DNA from: Arthrobacter sp. NtRootA1
Lineage (GTDB): Bacteria > Actinomycetota > Actinomycetes > Actinomycetales > Micrococcaceae
Reading direction: 5' to 3'
Length of the DNA: 64,000 bases
Assembly: GCF_019976975.1 (NCBI RefSeq)
Contig: NZ_AP024630.1
Location: 248,001-312,000 of the forward strand
The notes beneath the pieces are model-generated. The model saw only the letters and a list, made by a program, of their open reading frames with translations. It made no database searches and was not told the DNA's origin. Positions within the stretch are counted from its first letter, which is position 1. Every line of letters starts with the position of its first letter. Below are positions 1 through 8,064 of this stretch, one piece after another. The position numbers were made by a program, and so were the translations under genes.

Positions 1-168
1 GTACGTGAATACCCCTACGAACAAGGCGGCCGGTGCCAGGAAGGCCAGCAAGGTAAAAGCTGTCCGGGCGCTGAACCGTCGTTTGGACAGGGTGCCACTG
101 CCGGGATCCGGCTGTACGGTCTTCCGGCCCGATGGTGGGGGTGCGGCCCGCTTGACGTCGAGACTCAC
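1..168 (-). CDS. Sugar ABC transporter permease, N-terminal part only
   Basis: The first 56 codons lie in the window and the gene continues beyond base 1. It begins with GTG at 168, behind an AAGGGA-like ribosome site that overlaps the stop of the solute-binding protein gene. A basic, proline-rich cytoplasmic start (KRRFSARTAF) leads into a first hydrophobic segment (LLAFLAPAALFVGVFTY), the usual start of a MalF/UgpA-type permease. It would form the membrane channel for the lipoprotein encoded just upstream, 6 bp away in the same direction. Membrane role is inferred from context plus this one segment. Confidence 0.7.
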   Translation of the reverse strand, partial: MSLDVKRAAPPPSGRKTVQPDPGSGTLSKRRFSARTAFTLLAFLAPAALFVGVFTY

Positions 169-174
169 CGGAAG

Positions 175-1470
175 CTATCCCTTCATCTTTTCGGTCCAAT
201 ACGTGTCCCAGCTTGCCAGCAGCTCGGCCGTGGACATCTGCCCCGTGAGCACCCGCTGCAGTTCGCCGTCGGACTTCTTGATCCACTCCGTCCACCAAGA
301 GACACTGCGGGGCTGGATTGCGGAAACGTACGTATCCGGGTTCTCGGTCATCTTGACGTAGGCCGCCCAGGGACCGGTGCTGTAGAAGCTGTCCTGTGCT
401 GCGGATTTGAGGATGGGGACCAGACTGTTGTCCTTGCTGAAGGTGGTGGCGGCGTCTCCCTGCGCCAAGTATTTGATGAGCTTGACTGCCTCCGGCTTGG
501 ATTTTGACGACTCCGCGATACCCCAGCCAGCGGAGGCCACCGGCTGCACTGCTTTGCCGCCCGGGCCCACCAGCAGGGGAGCAACGTTCCACTGGTCTTC
601 CTTGATGGACTGCGATTCCTTGACCGTGGCGATGACCTCCGGGTCCTGCAGCAGGAAGGCCGTGGATCCGTTGCTGAAGCCTTGGACCATCTCCGGGTAG
701 CCCCATGCTACGGAGGACGGTGGCGATCCCTTCTTGAAGAGGTCGATGTAAAGGTCCATCGCCTCCTGAGCTTTGGGGGAGGAGAAGATAGTTTTGCCAC
801 TGGTGAGCTTGAAGGCGTTCTCACGGTCGATCTCGTCAGCTACGTAGGCCTCAATGATGGCCACGGCGTTGGAGTTTGCATTGGTTCCCCCGCGGAACGC
901 ATATCCGAACTTGTTCTCCGATGGCTTGTTCAGGGCTTCGGCCTGTTCCGCCATCTCTGACCAGCTGCTGGGCGGACCGTCGAACCCGGCGTTCTTGACG
1001 AGGTCGGAGCGGTAGAACAGGGAAAGGCCGTAGAAACCGTAAGGGATGTAGTAGGTCTTGCCGTTCTGCTTTGAGTACGTGACCGCGTTTTCCGTCAGGT
1101 TGTTCCAGCCATCCCAGCCGTCCAGATCCTTGGTCATGTCATAGAGCCAATTGTTGGCGCCGAAGGATCCCACCGTGATGTCACGCGCTTCCACGACGTC
1201 GATCCCCTTGCCGGACTGGAGCATCTGTTGGATCTTCTGATCAGCCTGATCTGTGGGAGGCGAAATGAGATCGACTTTGATGCCCGGGTTTTCGTGCTCG
1301 AAGCCCGAAATCAGCTTCTTCAGGGTTTCTGTCCTGGTTGGGTTGGTCAGGCTTTCCACCATCTTCAAGGTGACTTTGCCATCGGCAGCATTCTGGCCGC
1401 CGCCGCATCCGGCAAGTGCAAGAACAGCCGCCAGGCCTGCTGCCGCAGACGCCATTATTCTGGATTTCAC
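175..1470 (-). CDS. Extracellular sugar-binding lipoprotein of an ABC importer (UgpB/MalE type)
   Basis: 431 residues. The signal peptide ends in a lipobox (LALAGC, Cys22), so the protein should be lipid-anchored outside the membrane. The body fits family 1 solute-binding proteins of CUT1 sugar transporters (GYAFRGG, tandem aromatic patches, C-terminal PRSVSWWTEW). It lies 69 bp downstream of a class V aminotransferase gene and 6 bp upstream of a permease gene, all on the minus strand, so the three are probably co-transcribed. The ligand cannot be told from the sequence; the aminotransferase neighbour hints at an amino- or N-containing ligand rather than a plain sugar, but this is inference. 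Confidence 0.85.
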   Translation of the reverse strand: MKSRIMASAAAGLAAVLALAGCGGGQNAADGKVTLKMVESLTNPTRTETLKKLISGFEHENPGIKVDLISPPTDQADQKIQQMLQSGKGIDVVEARDITVGSFGANNWLYDMTKDLDGWDGWNNLTENAVTYSKQNGKTYYIPYGFYGLSLFYRSDLVKNAGFDGPPSSWSEMAEQAEALNKPSENKFGYAFRGGTNANSNAVAIIEAYVADEIDRENAFKLTSGKTIFSSPKAQEAMDLYIDLFKKGSPPSSVAWGYPEMVQGFSNGSTAFLLQDPEVIATVKESQSIKEDQWNVAPLLVGPGGKAVQPVASAGWGIAESSKSKPEAVKLIKYLAQGDAATTFSKDNSLVPILKSAAQDSFYSTGPWAAYVKMTENPDTYVSAIQPRSVSWWTEWIKKSDGELQRVLTGQMSTAELLASWDTYWTEKMKG

Positions 1471-1539
1471 GTGGGTCCTCCGTTGATTTGGTTGAGGTGG
1501 GCGATCCCTGCGTCGGTAGCGCGGCGCAGGTGGTGGTGT

Positions 1540-2757
1540 CTAGAGGGATCGGGCGAGCCGCACAAGTTCAGGTACGGCTTTCGCGGCGAAAATCTCGAAG
1601 TCCGTGGGAGAGTTATAGAGGTGGGCGGAGAGTCGCAGGAAACCCTCACCGTTATGGGTGGTCACCGCTGTTTCGATGTCCAGCTCGTCCGAGATGAAAG
1701 CCCGAACGTTATGCGAATCCTCGTGCGTCGTGGCAAGGCCCTGCGGCAAGCGGACCAAGCGCAGCGGCCCCACGGGCATGCCGACGTCTACTGTGTGGTC
1801 CTGCCCTGTGAAGTCCGCAAAGGCGCTGCCAATGAGGGACTCGCCATAGTCGCAGAGTGCGTTGGCATAGCTGCGGAAAGTTCCCCAGCTGTACCGTTGC
1901 GCGATGGTGTTGAACGACGTGCCGGCGGCCATCCAGGAGGTAACGTCCTGGGTTCCGACGTGATCGAAGTTCTCCGGGAAGCTGTGGGGAAAGCCCCACG
2001 AGTCAATGAGCGGGGTTAGCTTGTTGGCGTGTGGACCCCGGGCGACGAGGGCGGCCGTACCCCTCGGAGCGCAAGCAAACTTGTGGAGATTGCCAACCCA
2101 GAACCCGTCAAAGTCGGGAACGGGCGATTCCAGGATCCCTGGCGCATGCGCTCCGTCCACGAGCACGGGAATGCCCTTGGCCGATGCTGCCTCGGCGATG
2201 GCCTCTACGGGAAAAGCCCGAGCCGTTGCCGAGGTGATTTGGTCCACCACGATGAGGGCCGTCTTGTTGCTGACTTCTGCCATGACAAGGGCGATTGCGG
2301 TCACTGCATCCGCATCCAGCGGCACTTCCGCGATTCGGACCCGACCGCCGTATCTTCCGGCCACCCGGTAAGCCCCGTGCAGTACGGCTCCGTAGGCGTG
2401 GTTCGTCATCACGATTTCCGAGCCAGGTGCAAACTCCAGTGAGTTGTACACGGCACTGACCCCGGCGCTGGCGTTTTGGACGAGTGCCACATGCACGGCG
2501 TCGACTCCGAGGAACGCGGCAACTTCCGTACGCGCTGCCGCCACCGCGTTGTACTGCCCCATGAACCACGTACAAGGGTTTGCTTCCATGCGGACCTTGA
2601 GCTCCAGTTGGAATTCCTGCGCCGCACGGGGAACGGAGCCGTATGAGCCGTGATTCAGGTGGACCTTGGTGGGAGTGAGGCTCCAGTCGGAGGAGGAAGG
2701 CTCGCCGTCCGGGGTCATCATGGGACGGGGAGCGGTGAGGTTGCTGGCTGTGTACAC
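1540..2757 (-). CDS. Class V PLP-dependent aminotransferase (isopenicillin-N epimerase-like)
   Basis: 405 residues, full length for the family. The PLP-lysine motif is visible in WVGNLHKFACAPRG, preceded by the cofactor aspartate region VLVDGAHAPG. The N-terminal LNHGSYGSVP is typical of the isopenicillin-N epimerase/cysteine desulfurase-like branch. Such enzymes act on amino acids or amino sugars through a PLP aldimine in the cytoplasm; the substrate here is unknown. It is the first gene of an apparent minus-strand operon with a sugar ABC transporter and is divergent from a FadR-type regulator across a 244-bp region rich in palindromes. Confidence 0.8.
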   Translation of the reverse strand: MYTASNLTAPRPMMTPDGEPSSSDWSLTPTKVHLNHGSYGSVPRAAQEFQLELKVRMEANPCTWFMGQYNAVAAARTEVAAFLGVDAVHVALVQNASAGVSAVYNSLEFAPGSEIVMTNHAYGAVLHGAYRVAGRYGGRVRIAEVPLDADAVTAIALVMAEVSNKTALIVVDQITSATARAFPVEAIAEAASAKGIPVLVDGAHAPGILESPVPDFDGFWVGNLHKFACAPRGTAALVARGPHANKLTPLIDSWGFPHSFPENFDHVGTQDVTSWMAAGTSFNTIAQRYSWGTFRSYANALCDYGESLIGSAFADFTGQDHTVDVGMPVGPLRLVRLPQGLATTHEDSHNVRAFISDELDIETAVTTHNGEGFLRLSAHLYNSPTDFEIFAAKAVPELVRLARSL

Positions 2758-2835
2758 AGGGGCCTTCTTGCTCGGAGAGGCGGGACTGTCTGTAAGTTAC
2801 CTCACACGTGGCGCCAAGACAACAGACAACTTTCC

Positions 2836-2854
2836 AAAGTCATAAGATGACTTT
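2836..2854. promoter_or_regulatory. Operator candidate 1, perfect palindrome
   Basis: Arms AAAGTCAT and ATGACTTT (8 bp, perfect) flank AAG. Its centre (2845) is 63 bp from the centre of the next palindrome, about six helical turns. It sits between the divergent aminotransferase and GntR genes. The shared AAGATG core with the other two sites suggests one binding protein. Confidence 0.55.
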
Positions 2855-2895
2855 CCCAAGATTGGCGAGAATCCGAGCAAATTAGCCGCTATACC

Positions 2896-2920
2896 TCGCA
2901 AGAGATAAGATGTCTTGCGA
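2896..2920. promoter_or_regulatory. Operator candidate 2, palindrome with 9-nt spacer
   Basis: Arms TCGCAAGA and TCTTGCGA (8 bp, perfect) flank GATAAGATG. The AAGATG core is shared with the sites at 2836-2854 and 2930-2942. It probably binds the adjacent FadR-type regulator. Confidence 0.5.
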
Positions 2921-2929
2921 TACGAAGTC

Positions 2930-2942
2930 TGACAAGATGTCA
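2930..2942. promoter_or_regulatory. Operator candidate 3 close to the GntR start
   Basis: TGACA-AGA-TGTCA is a perfect 5-bp inverted repeat, partly extended by GT/AC outside. It lies 60 bp upstream of the regulator start codon, so it could serve autoregulation. The size and half-site spacing suit FadR-family regulators. Confidence 0.5.
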
Positions 2943-3001
2943 TACCACTACTCACTTGCAAAGGTGCTGTAGCGTGTACCGAGTCTGGAGGAGGCGGCTA
3001 A

Positions 3002-3694
3002 TTGAGTGCAGTTGAAACGGCCATGCAGGGCCTGCGAAACAAGATCGCCTCCGGCGAACTGCTGCCCGGGCAGAAATGCCCTCCCGAAGCGGAGCTGTGC
3101 GCCCAGCTTGGAGTCTCAAGGAGCTCTCTGCGGGAGGCTGTCCGCGCCATGTCAGCACTTGGAATCATGGAGTCGCGGCACGGTTCGGGGACCTATATCT
3201 CCTCTTTAGAACCCACCGTCATCCTTCAGAACTTCGCGCTGCTGGTGGACTTGCTTCCCTTGGATGGCCTTTTGGAGCTCTTCGAAATCCGACGATTGAT
3301 GGAGTCGCACGCCGCGTCCGCAGCTGCCGCAAATGCAACACCTGCCGCCTTGGCTACCCTGACGGCGCTGGTGGCCGGCATGGAAGGCACAGACGACCCT
3401 TCCGAATATTCTGAACTGGATTCGCAGTTCCACGAGGAAATCTGCAGGGCAAGCGGTAACGCCACTCTGGCCGGCTTGGTGCGCCTTTTCCGTTCGCGTG
3501 GTGGTCACTTCCATATTTTCGACGGCGACGAGGGCACCACTGTGCGTGAAGGGAGCACGGCCGGCCACGCTGCGATTGTGGAGGCGATTGCCCAGCGAAA
3601 CCCCACTTTGGCTGCGACTGCGATGGCGGCACACATTGCGCAGACTGAAACCTGGCTCAAAAGGTTAAGGCCCGTCCCGCGGCTCACCGACTAA
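3002..3694 (+). CDS. FadR-subfamily GntR transcriptional regulator
   Basis: 230 residues. The start is TTG at 3002, chosen because a strong GGAGGAGG site ends 7 nt upstream. N-terminal winged helix (residues 1-70: PEAELCAQLGVSRSSLREAVRAM, then GSGTYISS) and a C-terminal all-helical FCD ligand domain (FEIRRLMESHAA, LDSQFHEEICRASGN, the metal/ligand histidine region). It is divergent from the aminotransferase/ABC operon and most likely controls it through the three palindromes between them. The effector is unknown. Confidence 0.85.
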   Translation: MSAVETAMQGLRNKIASGELLPGQKCPPEAELCAQLGVSRSSLREAVRAMSALGIMESRHGSGTYISSLEPTVILQNFALLVDLLPLDGLLELFEIRRLMESHAASAAAANATPAALATLTALVAGMEGTDDPSEYSELDSQFHEEICRASGNATLAGLVRLFRSRGGHFHIFDGDEGTTVREGSTAGHAAIVEAIAQRNPTLAATAMAAHIAQTETWLKRLRPVPRLTD

Positions 3695-3722
3695 TGCGGC
3701 TCAGCGGCTAATTAGCGAAGCG

Positions 3723-3760
3723 GCGTCGGCCGGTGATGATGAACGGCCGACGCGGTTTTC
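3723..3760 (+). terminator. Rho-independent terminator after the GntR gene
   Basis: A 10-bp perfect GC-rich stem (GCGTCGGCCG / CGGCCGACGC) with an 11-nt loop is followed by GGTTTTCTTT. This ends the plus-strand regulator transcript before the convergent small gene at 3771. Confidence 0.8.
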
Positions 3761-3770
3761 TTTATGAATA

Positions 3771-4037
3771 TCAGTGGTTCCGCAACATTGAAATGATCTC
3801 GGACTTCTTCTTGCCGGAGTAGCCCTTGATTCCGAGTTCCTTGGCGCGGGACTTCAGTTTGTCCACAGTCCAGTCGTCGTAGTCTCCGGACTTGCCTCCC
3901 TTGCGGCCTACTTCCTGGCGCCCCTGCTTGGCCGCAGCATTTGAAATGCGGGCCGCTTTCTCCTTGGAGGCCCCTTCGTCGCGGAGTTCTTCATATAGCT
4001 TCGGGTCCTTCAGACTCGAATTCTTCTTTCCAGGCAT
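3771..4037 (-). CDS. Small basic Rho-N/SAP-like protein (DUF7218 type)
   Basis: 88 residues, lysine-rich. The C-terminal half (WTVDKLKSRAKELGIKGYSGKKKSEIISMLRNH) is a classic Rho termination factor N-terminal/SAP-like helix-extended loop-helix. The first half (ASKEKAARISNAAAKQGRQEVGRKGGKSGDYDDW) is the conserved plasmid-stabilisation-like segment seen with it in soil actinobacteria and proteobacteria. A nucleic-acid-binding role is suggested by the fold; no specific function is established. It is a single gene, with another minus-strand gene 36 bp upstream. Confidence 0.75.
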   Translation of the reverse strand: MPGKKNSSLKDPKLYEELRDEGASKEKAARISNAAAKQGRQEVGRKGGKSGDYDDWTVDKLKSRAKELGIKGYSGKKKSEIISMLRNH

Positions 4038-4073
4038 GGCGCGCTTCCTTTCTCGTATTGATGTCAGTTTTGC

Positions 4074-4592
4074 TCACGGTGCATTTCCACTCTTGCCGTT
4101 CCCGTTTTGCAGGGCCCGCCGTTGCAGCCAGATGGGCATGCCCACAACGAGGAGCAGCAGGACCAGGATGATGAAACTACCGGCAACCACGGCTGCTGTT
4201 CGGCCGGCGGTCACATCGAAGACCAGGGTGGCCGAACCCACAATCAGGATGGCTACGCCTCCCAATGCCCATTTGGTGATGGCGTCCGCGCTGGAGACGA
4301 GCGTGGCTTTGAGCCCCCGACGGAAAAGGCGGCGATGCACGCTGACCGGAAGAAGGATCAAAGCAGTTGTCAGGGCTGCTGCCATGACATTGAAGAGGTA
4401 GAGGCCGCGCTGCCAATCGTCCAAGTGGTCAAAGCGCGCCTGGAAGGGCAGGGTCAGCAGGAAGCCGCCCAGGATCTGCACGCCGGTCTGGAGCACCCGC
4501 AGTTCCTGGATCAGCTCCATCCAGTTACGGTCCATCCGTTCTTCAACGGATTCGTTCCTGCCGGTCCTGGGAACCTGCTCCGGCTCTATCAT
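4074..4592 (-). CDS. DUF6328-type four-helix membrane protein
   Basis: 172 residues, behind a GGAGGTG ribosome site. A charged N-terminus (ERMDRNWMELIQELRVLQTGVQILGGFLLTLPFQ) precedes hydrophobic segments at roughly 35-52, 68-85, 106-125 and 132-152. The phrase ELRVLQTGVQILGGFLLTLPF is the hallmark of the DUF6328 family, common in actinobacteria and of unknown function. The divergent plus-strand proline-rich gene starts 115 bp away. Confidence 0.75.
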   Translation of the reverse strand: MIEPEQVPRTGRNESVEERMDRNWMELIQELRVLQTGVQILGGFLLTLPFQARFDHLDDWQRGLYLFNVMAAALTTALILLPVSVHRRLFRRGLKATLVSSADAITKWALGGVAILIVGSATLVFDVTAGRTAAVVAGSFIILVLLLLVVGMPIWLQRRALQNGNGKSGNAP

Positions 4593-4707
4593 CCGTACAC
4601 CTCCAGATAGCTATTGGTGGACGCTGACACTACACCGGACTACGGTCGAACTGTCAGCATTCCTCGAACAATTTTCGGGGCCTCAAAGGATTTCCAAGGA
4701 GGAAGAA

Positions 4708-4974
4708 GTGAGTCAGGACGAACACCGCGTTGACCCGGAAGACGCTGCCGGCGGTTATGGCACACCAACCCCGGAGCAGGAACTGCCCGGACAGGGATCG
4801 GAGCGAGAAACACCCGAACGGCCATCGCCGGGAACGCCTCCCGGACCGGGGGAACCACCTGAGGGCAGCCCCACTCCGGAGGACCCGGATACTTCTCCCG
4901 TTCCGGAATCGCCGGACGAATTCCCTAATCCACGGGATCCTGACGCGGCACCTCCTCCCACGACGGGCGGCTAA
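4708..4974 (+). CDS. Small acidic proline-rich protein, hypothetical
   Basis: 88 residues from GTG at 4708 behind AGGAGG (4697-4702). It has no hydrophobic segment; nearly every third residue is Pro, with Glu, Asp, Gly and Thr (PTPEQELPGQ, PGPGEPPEGSPTPEDPD). It is predicted to be disordered and cytoplasmic. A similar low-complexity protein is encoded at 15078-15251. Actinobacteria often carry such proteins, with no known role. The strong ribosome site is the main reason to accept it. Confidence 0.6.
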   Translation: MSQDEHRVDPEDAAGGYGTPTPEQELPGQGSERETPERPSPGTPPGPGEPPEGSPTPEDPDTSPVPESPDEFPNPRDPDAAPPPTTGG

Positions 4975-5153
4975 AGCGCCTGTTTGGGTGGGGGTATCCG
5001 GTGCCGGAGGTGGCTGTCCGGGTGCCGGATGCGCCGGAGGACTGCCCCTGCCTACAGTTCCACTGCGGTGGGACAGTCCTCACGTTCCGCGGTATTCATC
5101 GGCAGGCCGACCATAGTACTTGGCCGGTGCGGGTCATTGTCGCGGTGCGTGCC

Positions 5154-5324
5154 CTATACCGTATGTCCCCTGCGGCCGGACATGAAGCTGAGCAACCAGC
5201 CAATAGCTGCGATAACGAGGAGGACCACGCCTACCCACAGCAGCCAGTTCAGGGCCTGCGAGAAGCCGCCCACCAACAGAAGGACAATTGCAACTACACC
5301 AGCAATGATCAGAAGCGTGTTCAT
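5154..5324 (-). CDS. Small two-helix membrane protein
   Basis: 56 residues from ATG 5324, chosen over an upstream ATG because GAAAGGA lies 8-9 nt before it. Two hydrophobic segments (LLIIAGVVAIVLLLVGG and LLWVGVVLLVIAAIGWLLSFM) end in SGRRGHTV. It resembles the short Lmo0937/DUF3309-type membrane proteins that accumulate under stress. No catalytic residues are present. It is located between the proline-rich gene and dps, pointing away from dps. Confidence 0.65.
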   Translation of the reverse strand: MNTLLIIAGVVAIVLLLVGGFSQALNWLLWVGVVLLVIAAIGWLLSFMSGRRGHTV

Positions 5325-5627
5325 GGTCAGCACATTCCTTTCTGGGGGAATCCGCAAAGAATCTTTTGGATTCCTGACTATGCATTCCTATTTACTTCTA
5401 CGGGTACTTGGGAGCGTTCCACCGCCTCCGAGTACCTTTTATCGCTACCACTTCCGGTCCCCACCATGGGGTGGAGTTCGCCAGATGTGAACAGCAACAC
5501 TCTTCATTGTACTACTAAGCATCCTTATGAAAGAGTTATTGAAGTCGCCACTTGATGATTGACCCACATCGAAGGAATTCGACATCAGGGTTTTTCGCTT
5601 GCACCGACCGTCCAAGGAGAGGAAAAC
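5325..5627. other. 303-bp intergenic region upstream of dps and of the small membrane protein
   Basis: It must hold the divergent promoters for the small membrane protein gene and dps. It is more AT-rich than its surroundings near 5370-5550. I see no clear repeat, RNA gene or coding sequence in it. Confidence 0.5.
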
Positions 5628-6107
5628 ATGAAAGCGTCACAACAGCTTGCAGACAACCTTCAAATCGTCCTGACTGACCTGATCGAGCTACAGCTCCAGG
5701 GCAAGCAGGCGCACTGGAACATCGTCGGTCCGAATTTCCGTGACCTTCACCTCCAGTTGGACGAACTCGTTGCCGCCACCCGTAAATTCGCGGACGACAC
5801 CGCGGAGCGGATGAGAGCCCTTCACGCGCTCCCCGATGGCCGGAGCGGGACCATCTCGGCTGGCACGCGCCTTGAAGAATTCCCGGGCGGTCTGGTCAAC
5901 ACCAAGAACGCCGTCAAGCTGGTGACCGAGCGTGTGGAGAGGGCCGTCCAGACGATGCGGGATGTCCATGACGAGGTGGATGAAGAAGACCCCACAACAG
6001 CGGATCTTCTGCACGAATTCATCGCCCGCCTGGAGCAGCTCGTATGGATGATCAACGCCGAAATCATGGGCGCGGGAGCCGCGGTCACGGATCCCGACGA
6101 AGCCTAG
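5628..6107 (+). CDS. dps: Dps-family ferritin-like DNA-protection protein
   Basis: 159 residues from ATG 5628, behind AAGGAGAGG. The inter-subunit ferroxidase signature is visible (KQAHWNIVGPNFRDLHLQLDELV: His, Asp, Glu). Dps forms a 12-subunit shell that oxidises Fe(II) with peroxide and coats DNA in stressed or starving cells. The tail is short (AAVTDPDEA), so any DNA binding would depend on the N-terminus. The topoisomerase IB gene follows 21 bp downstream on the same strand, so co-transcription is plausible. Confidence 0.85.
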   Translation: MKASQQLADNLQIVLTDLIELQLQGKQAHWNIVGPNFRDLHLQLDELVAATRKFADDTAERMRALHALPDGRSGTISAGTRLEEFPGGLVNTKNAVKLVTERVERAVQTMRDVHDEVDEEDPTTADLLHEFIARLEQLVWMINAEIMGAGAAVTDPDEA

Positions 6108-6128
6108 CCCTGGACTCGATTACTGAAA

Positions 6129-7085
6129 ATGCCAAGGCTTCGGCGAAGCGACCTTTCCAAGCCCGGCATTGAACGGCGCAGGTCAGGTAAAGGCTTCAGC
6201 TACAGGTATCCCGACGGGAGCCTGGTAGGCCAAGAGGATCGCCAGCGCATTAATGCGCTGGCGATCCCGCCTGCGTGGACCGAGGTGTGGATCAGTCCCG
6301 ACAGCAATGGGCACATTCAGGCCACGGGGGTGGACGCTGCGGGTCGAAGCCAATACATGTACCACCCCCGATGGCGCGAACGTAAAGACACCGAGAAGTT
6401 CCAGCGGGCCGCGGAATTGGGCTCGGTGCTCCCTGCCGTTCGCCGGGCTGTCACGCTGCACTTGAAAGACACCTCGTCTCCCCGGCAGCAGACCCTGGCC
6501 GCAGCCGTGCGTCTCATGGATCTTGGCGCTCTCCGCGTGGGCTCTGAAAGCTATATGCGTCAGAACGGCTCCTATGGACTCACCACGCTCAGGTGCCGGC
6601 ACGCGCGAATCAAGGACAACGGCGTCGGCCTGAAGTTCCCTGGCAAGAGCGGGCAGTGGTGGGACATCTCCATCCAGGATCCCGCGCTGGCAGCTTTCCT
6701 GGGGCCGCTGGCGCGCCGGCCAGGCAAGGAACGGCTGCTGGCCTACCAATCCGATGGTTCATGGGTTTCGATAGATGCTGCCATGATCAACGAGTTTCTG
6801 CGCGGAATCGCCGGAGCCGCCTACACCTCCAAGGATTTCCGTACGTGGAAGGGGACCTCGGCGGCGGCCCTGTCCTTGTTGAAGTCCGAAGGCTCCATGA
6901 CGCGGCCCCAGGCTTTGGTGAAGGCCATGAAGGACGCCGCCCAACTGCTGGGCAACACCCCCACCGTGGCGCGTACCTCCTATGTGGACCCCAGGATCGT
7001 GGAGGCCTACCTGTCCGGGGAATTGCAGGCCGTAAGTCCCACCGAGGCCTCGATTGCAGCCTTCCTCATTGGGAAGCAGAGCTAG
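6129..7085 (+). CDS. DNA topoisomerase IB (poxvirus-like)
   Basis: 318 residues, normal for bacterial small TopIB. The N-terminal domain has PPAWTEVWISPDSNGHIQATGVDAAGRSQYMYHP. The catalytic domain has ALRVGSESY (Arg136), GLKFPGKSG (Lys173), KDFRTWKGT (Arg238) and SYVDP, with Tyr285 as the nucleophile. It relaxes supercoils through a 3'-phosphotyrosyl intermediate in the nucleoid. It lies 21 bp after dps, a sensible pairing of nucleoid stress functions. A terminator-like hairpin follows at 7197. Confidence 0.85.
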   Translation: MPRLRRSDLSKPGIERRRSGKGFSYRYPDGSLVGQEDRQRINALAIPPAWTEVWISPDSNGHIQATGVDAAGRSQYMYHPRWRERKDTEKFQRAAELGSVLPAVRRAVTLHLKDTSSPRQQTLAAAVRLMDLGALRVGSESYMRQNGSYGLTTLRCRHARIKDNGVGLKFPGKSGQWWDISIQDPALAAFLGPLARRPGKERLLAYQSDGSWVSIDAAMINEFLRGIAGAAYTSKDFRTWKGTSAAALSLLKSEGSMTRPQALVKAMKDAAQLLGNTPTVARTSYVDPRIVEAYLSGELQAVSPTEASIAAFLIGKQS

Positions 7086-7163
7086 ATCTTCACCAGGCTC
7101 ATGAAGATGGCTGCCGGGCGGGCGCGGAGCCGACGCGGCCTGCGATGTTGGTGGTACGTTCAG
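7085..7163 (-). pseudogene. Decayed HPr (ptsH) fragment with internal deletion
   Basis: The bases are a broken copy of the intact HPr gene at 8873-9151. Fifteen bases at 7085-7099 match 8900-8914 (the LVKIL end of HPr) exactly. From 7103 the sequence matches the HPr start region around 9086-9145 (encoding ERTxxIAxRVG...ARPAAIF), with one base lost after the GVG-equivalent codons. The middle of the gene is missing, so this is a relic of a duplicate. It follows directly on the stop of the topoisomerase gene. Confidence 0.65.
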
Positions 7164-7196
7164 AGCCTACCTGGGAGAACTGGAAGCCGGGGTCGG

Positions 7197-7230
7197 CCAC
7201 TGAAGGCGGCCCGCCTTGAGTGGTTTTTGC
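7197..7230 (+). terminator. Terminator downstream of topoisomerase IB
   Basis: CCACTgAAGGCG pairs with CGCCTTgAGTGG around a GCC loop (one mismatch in the stem) and is followed by TTTTTGCC. It would end the dps-topoisomerase transcript. Confidence 0.65.
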
Positions 7231-7248
7231 CTCCCTGGCGCGTGTTGA

Positions 7249-8064
7249 TCAACGTCTGCTGAGTCGGTTTGCCGGCGGCACTTGAAGGTTTGCGGACAGG
7301 ATACGCAGTGCGTCTTGCGCCAGGGTTTGGACTGGGGGCTCCAGCAATTGCCAGGACCGGTGGCCCGGGTCTTCCAGGACTTTATGCAGCGCCAGAACCC
7401 GGGACTTGTCGCTGCCCTTCATTTCCTTGGCGGTGGCCAACGGGTTGTTGATGCTGGCGCACAGGACGACGGCGTCATCCAAATGCCGGTCCTTGTCGCG
7501 GGAGTCCTCCCGGTAAGCCGCGCCTTTCATGACCAGGGCGCCCAGCACGTTGGGGATGCTGATGAGAACGGGATCGTCGTCGTCGACGGTCAGCCGACAG
7601 TTGACCGTGCGCTGCAGCGCCTGCGTGCCGCCGGATACCTGGAACGGTTTGCGGCCGCCGATCGTCGGCACTCTTTCTGTAGGCATTTGGTCGGCAATCA
7701 TGACGTCGATCTGCTCCTTGTCGCGGACAAAGCGGTGGGCCGGGGCGTCATGGTCGATGGATTTCTGTAGCGTATAGCCGAGTGTCGACAGGACGGCGAT
7801 TACCGACGCCGTCGTTGCCGCCCCGGTTTCAACGTGCAGCACAATGTCAACGTCCGCGGTGGGTCGGGAGGCGGCCAGCCCAGCTGCGGCGGAGTGAAGC
7901 TGGACCATGAGACCACCTACGAGCGTCCATTGAGTGGAGGGTAGTGCCCTGGCCAGTTCAACACACTGCGGCCACGGCGTGCCCCAGCCACCCGGTGGAA
8001 CGGGGATGTCCCAGACTGGCCGGCCAGAGGCCATGACCACTTCCGTCAGGTCAGGTTCAGCCAT
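7249..8064 (-). CDS. Nucleotidyltransferase-fold protein, AbiEii-like toxin candidate
   Basis: 271 residues. The motif LVGGLMVQLHSA...RPTADVDIVL (GG with a downstream DxD) is the hallmark of the Pol-beta-type nucleotidyltransferase superfamily that includes AbiEii/MenT-like toxins; a further Asp (EQIDVMIAD) supplies the third carboxylate. Lys/Asp-rich helices (KGAAYREDSRDKDRHLDDAVVL) match the 'KxxaxxxRxxxKDxxDl' segment of that family. It starts inside the 3' end of an HTH gene (8-bp overlap), the arrangement of an antitoxin-toxin pair. Toxicity is inferred; an amino- or nucleotidyl-transfer housekeeping role is possible. Confidence 0.65.
   Translation of the reverse strand: MAEPDLTEVVMASGRPVWDIPVPPGGWGTPWPQCVELARALPSTQWTLVGGLMVQLHSAAAGLAASRPTADVDIVLHVETGAATTASVIAVLSTLGYTLQKSIDHDAPAHRFVRDKEQIDVMIADQMPTERVPTIGGRKPFQVSGGTQALQRTVNCRLTVDDDDPVLISIPNVLGALVMKGAAYREDSRDKDRHLDDAVVLCASINNPLATAKEMKGSDKSRVLALHKVLEDPGHRSWQLLEPPVQTLAQDALRILSANLQVPPANRLSRR

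Noticed and set aside
4984..5130. GC-rich stretch with repeated GGTGCCGGA-like units as a structured RNA or repeat
   Set aside because: The units are imperfect and short, and no stable fold or period stands out.
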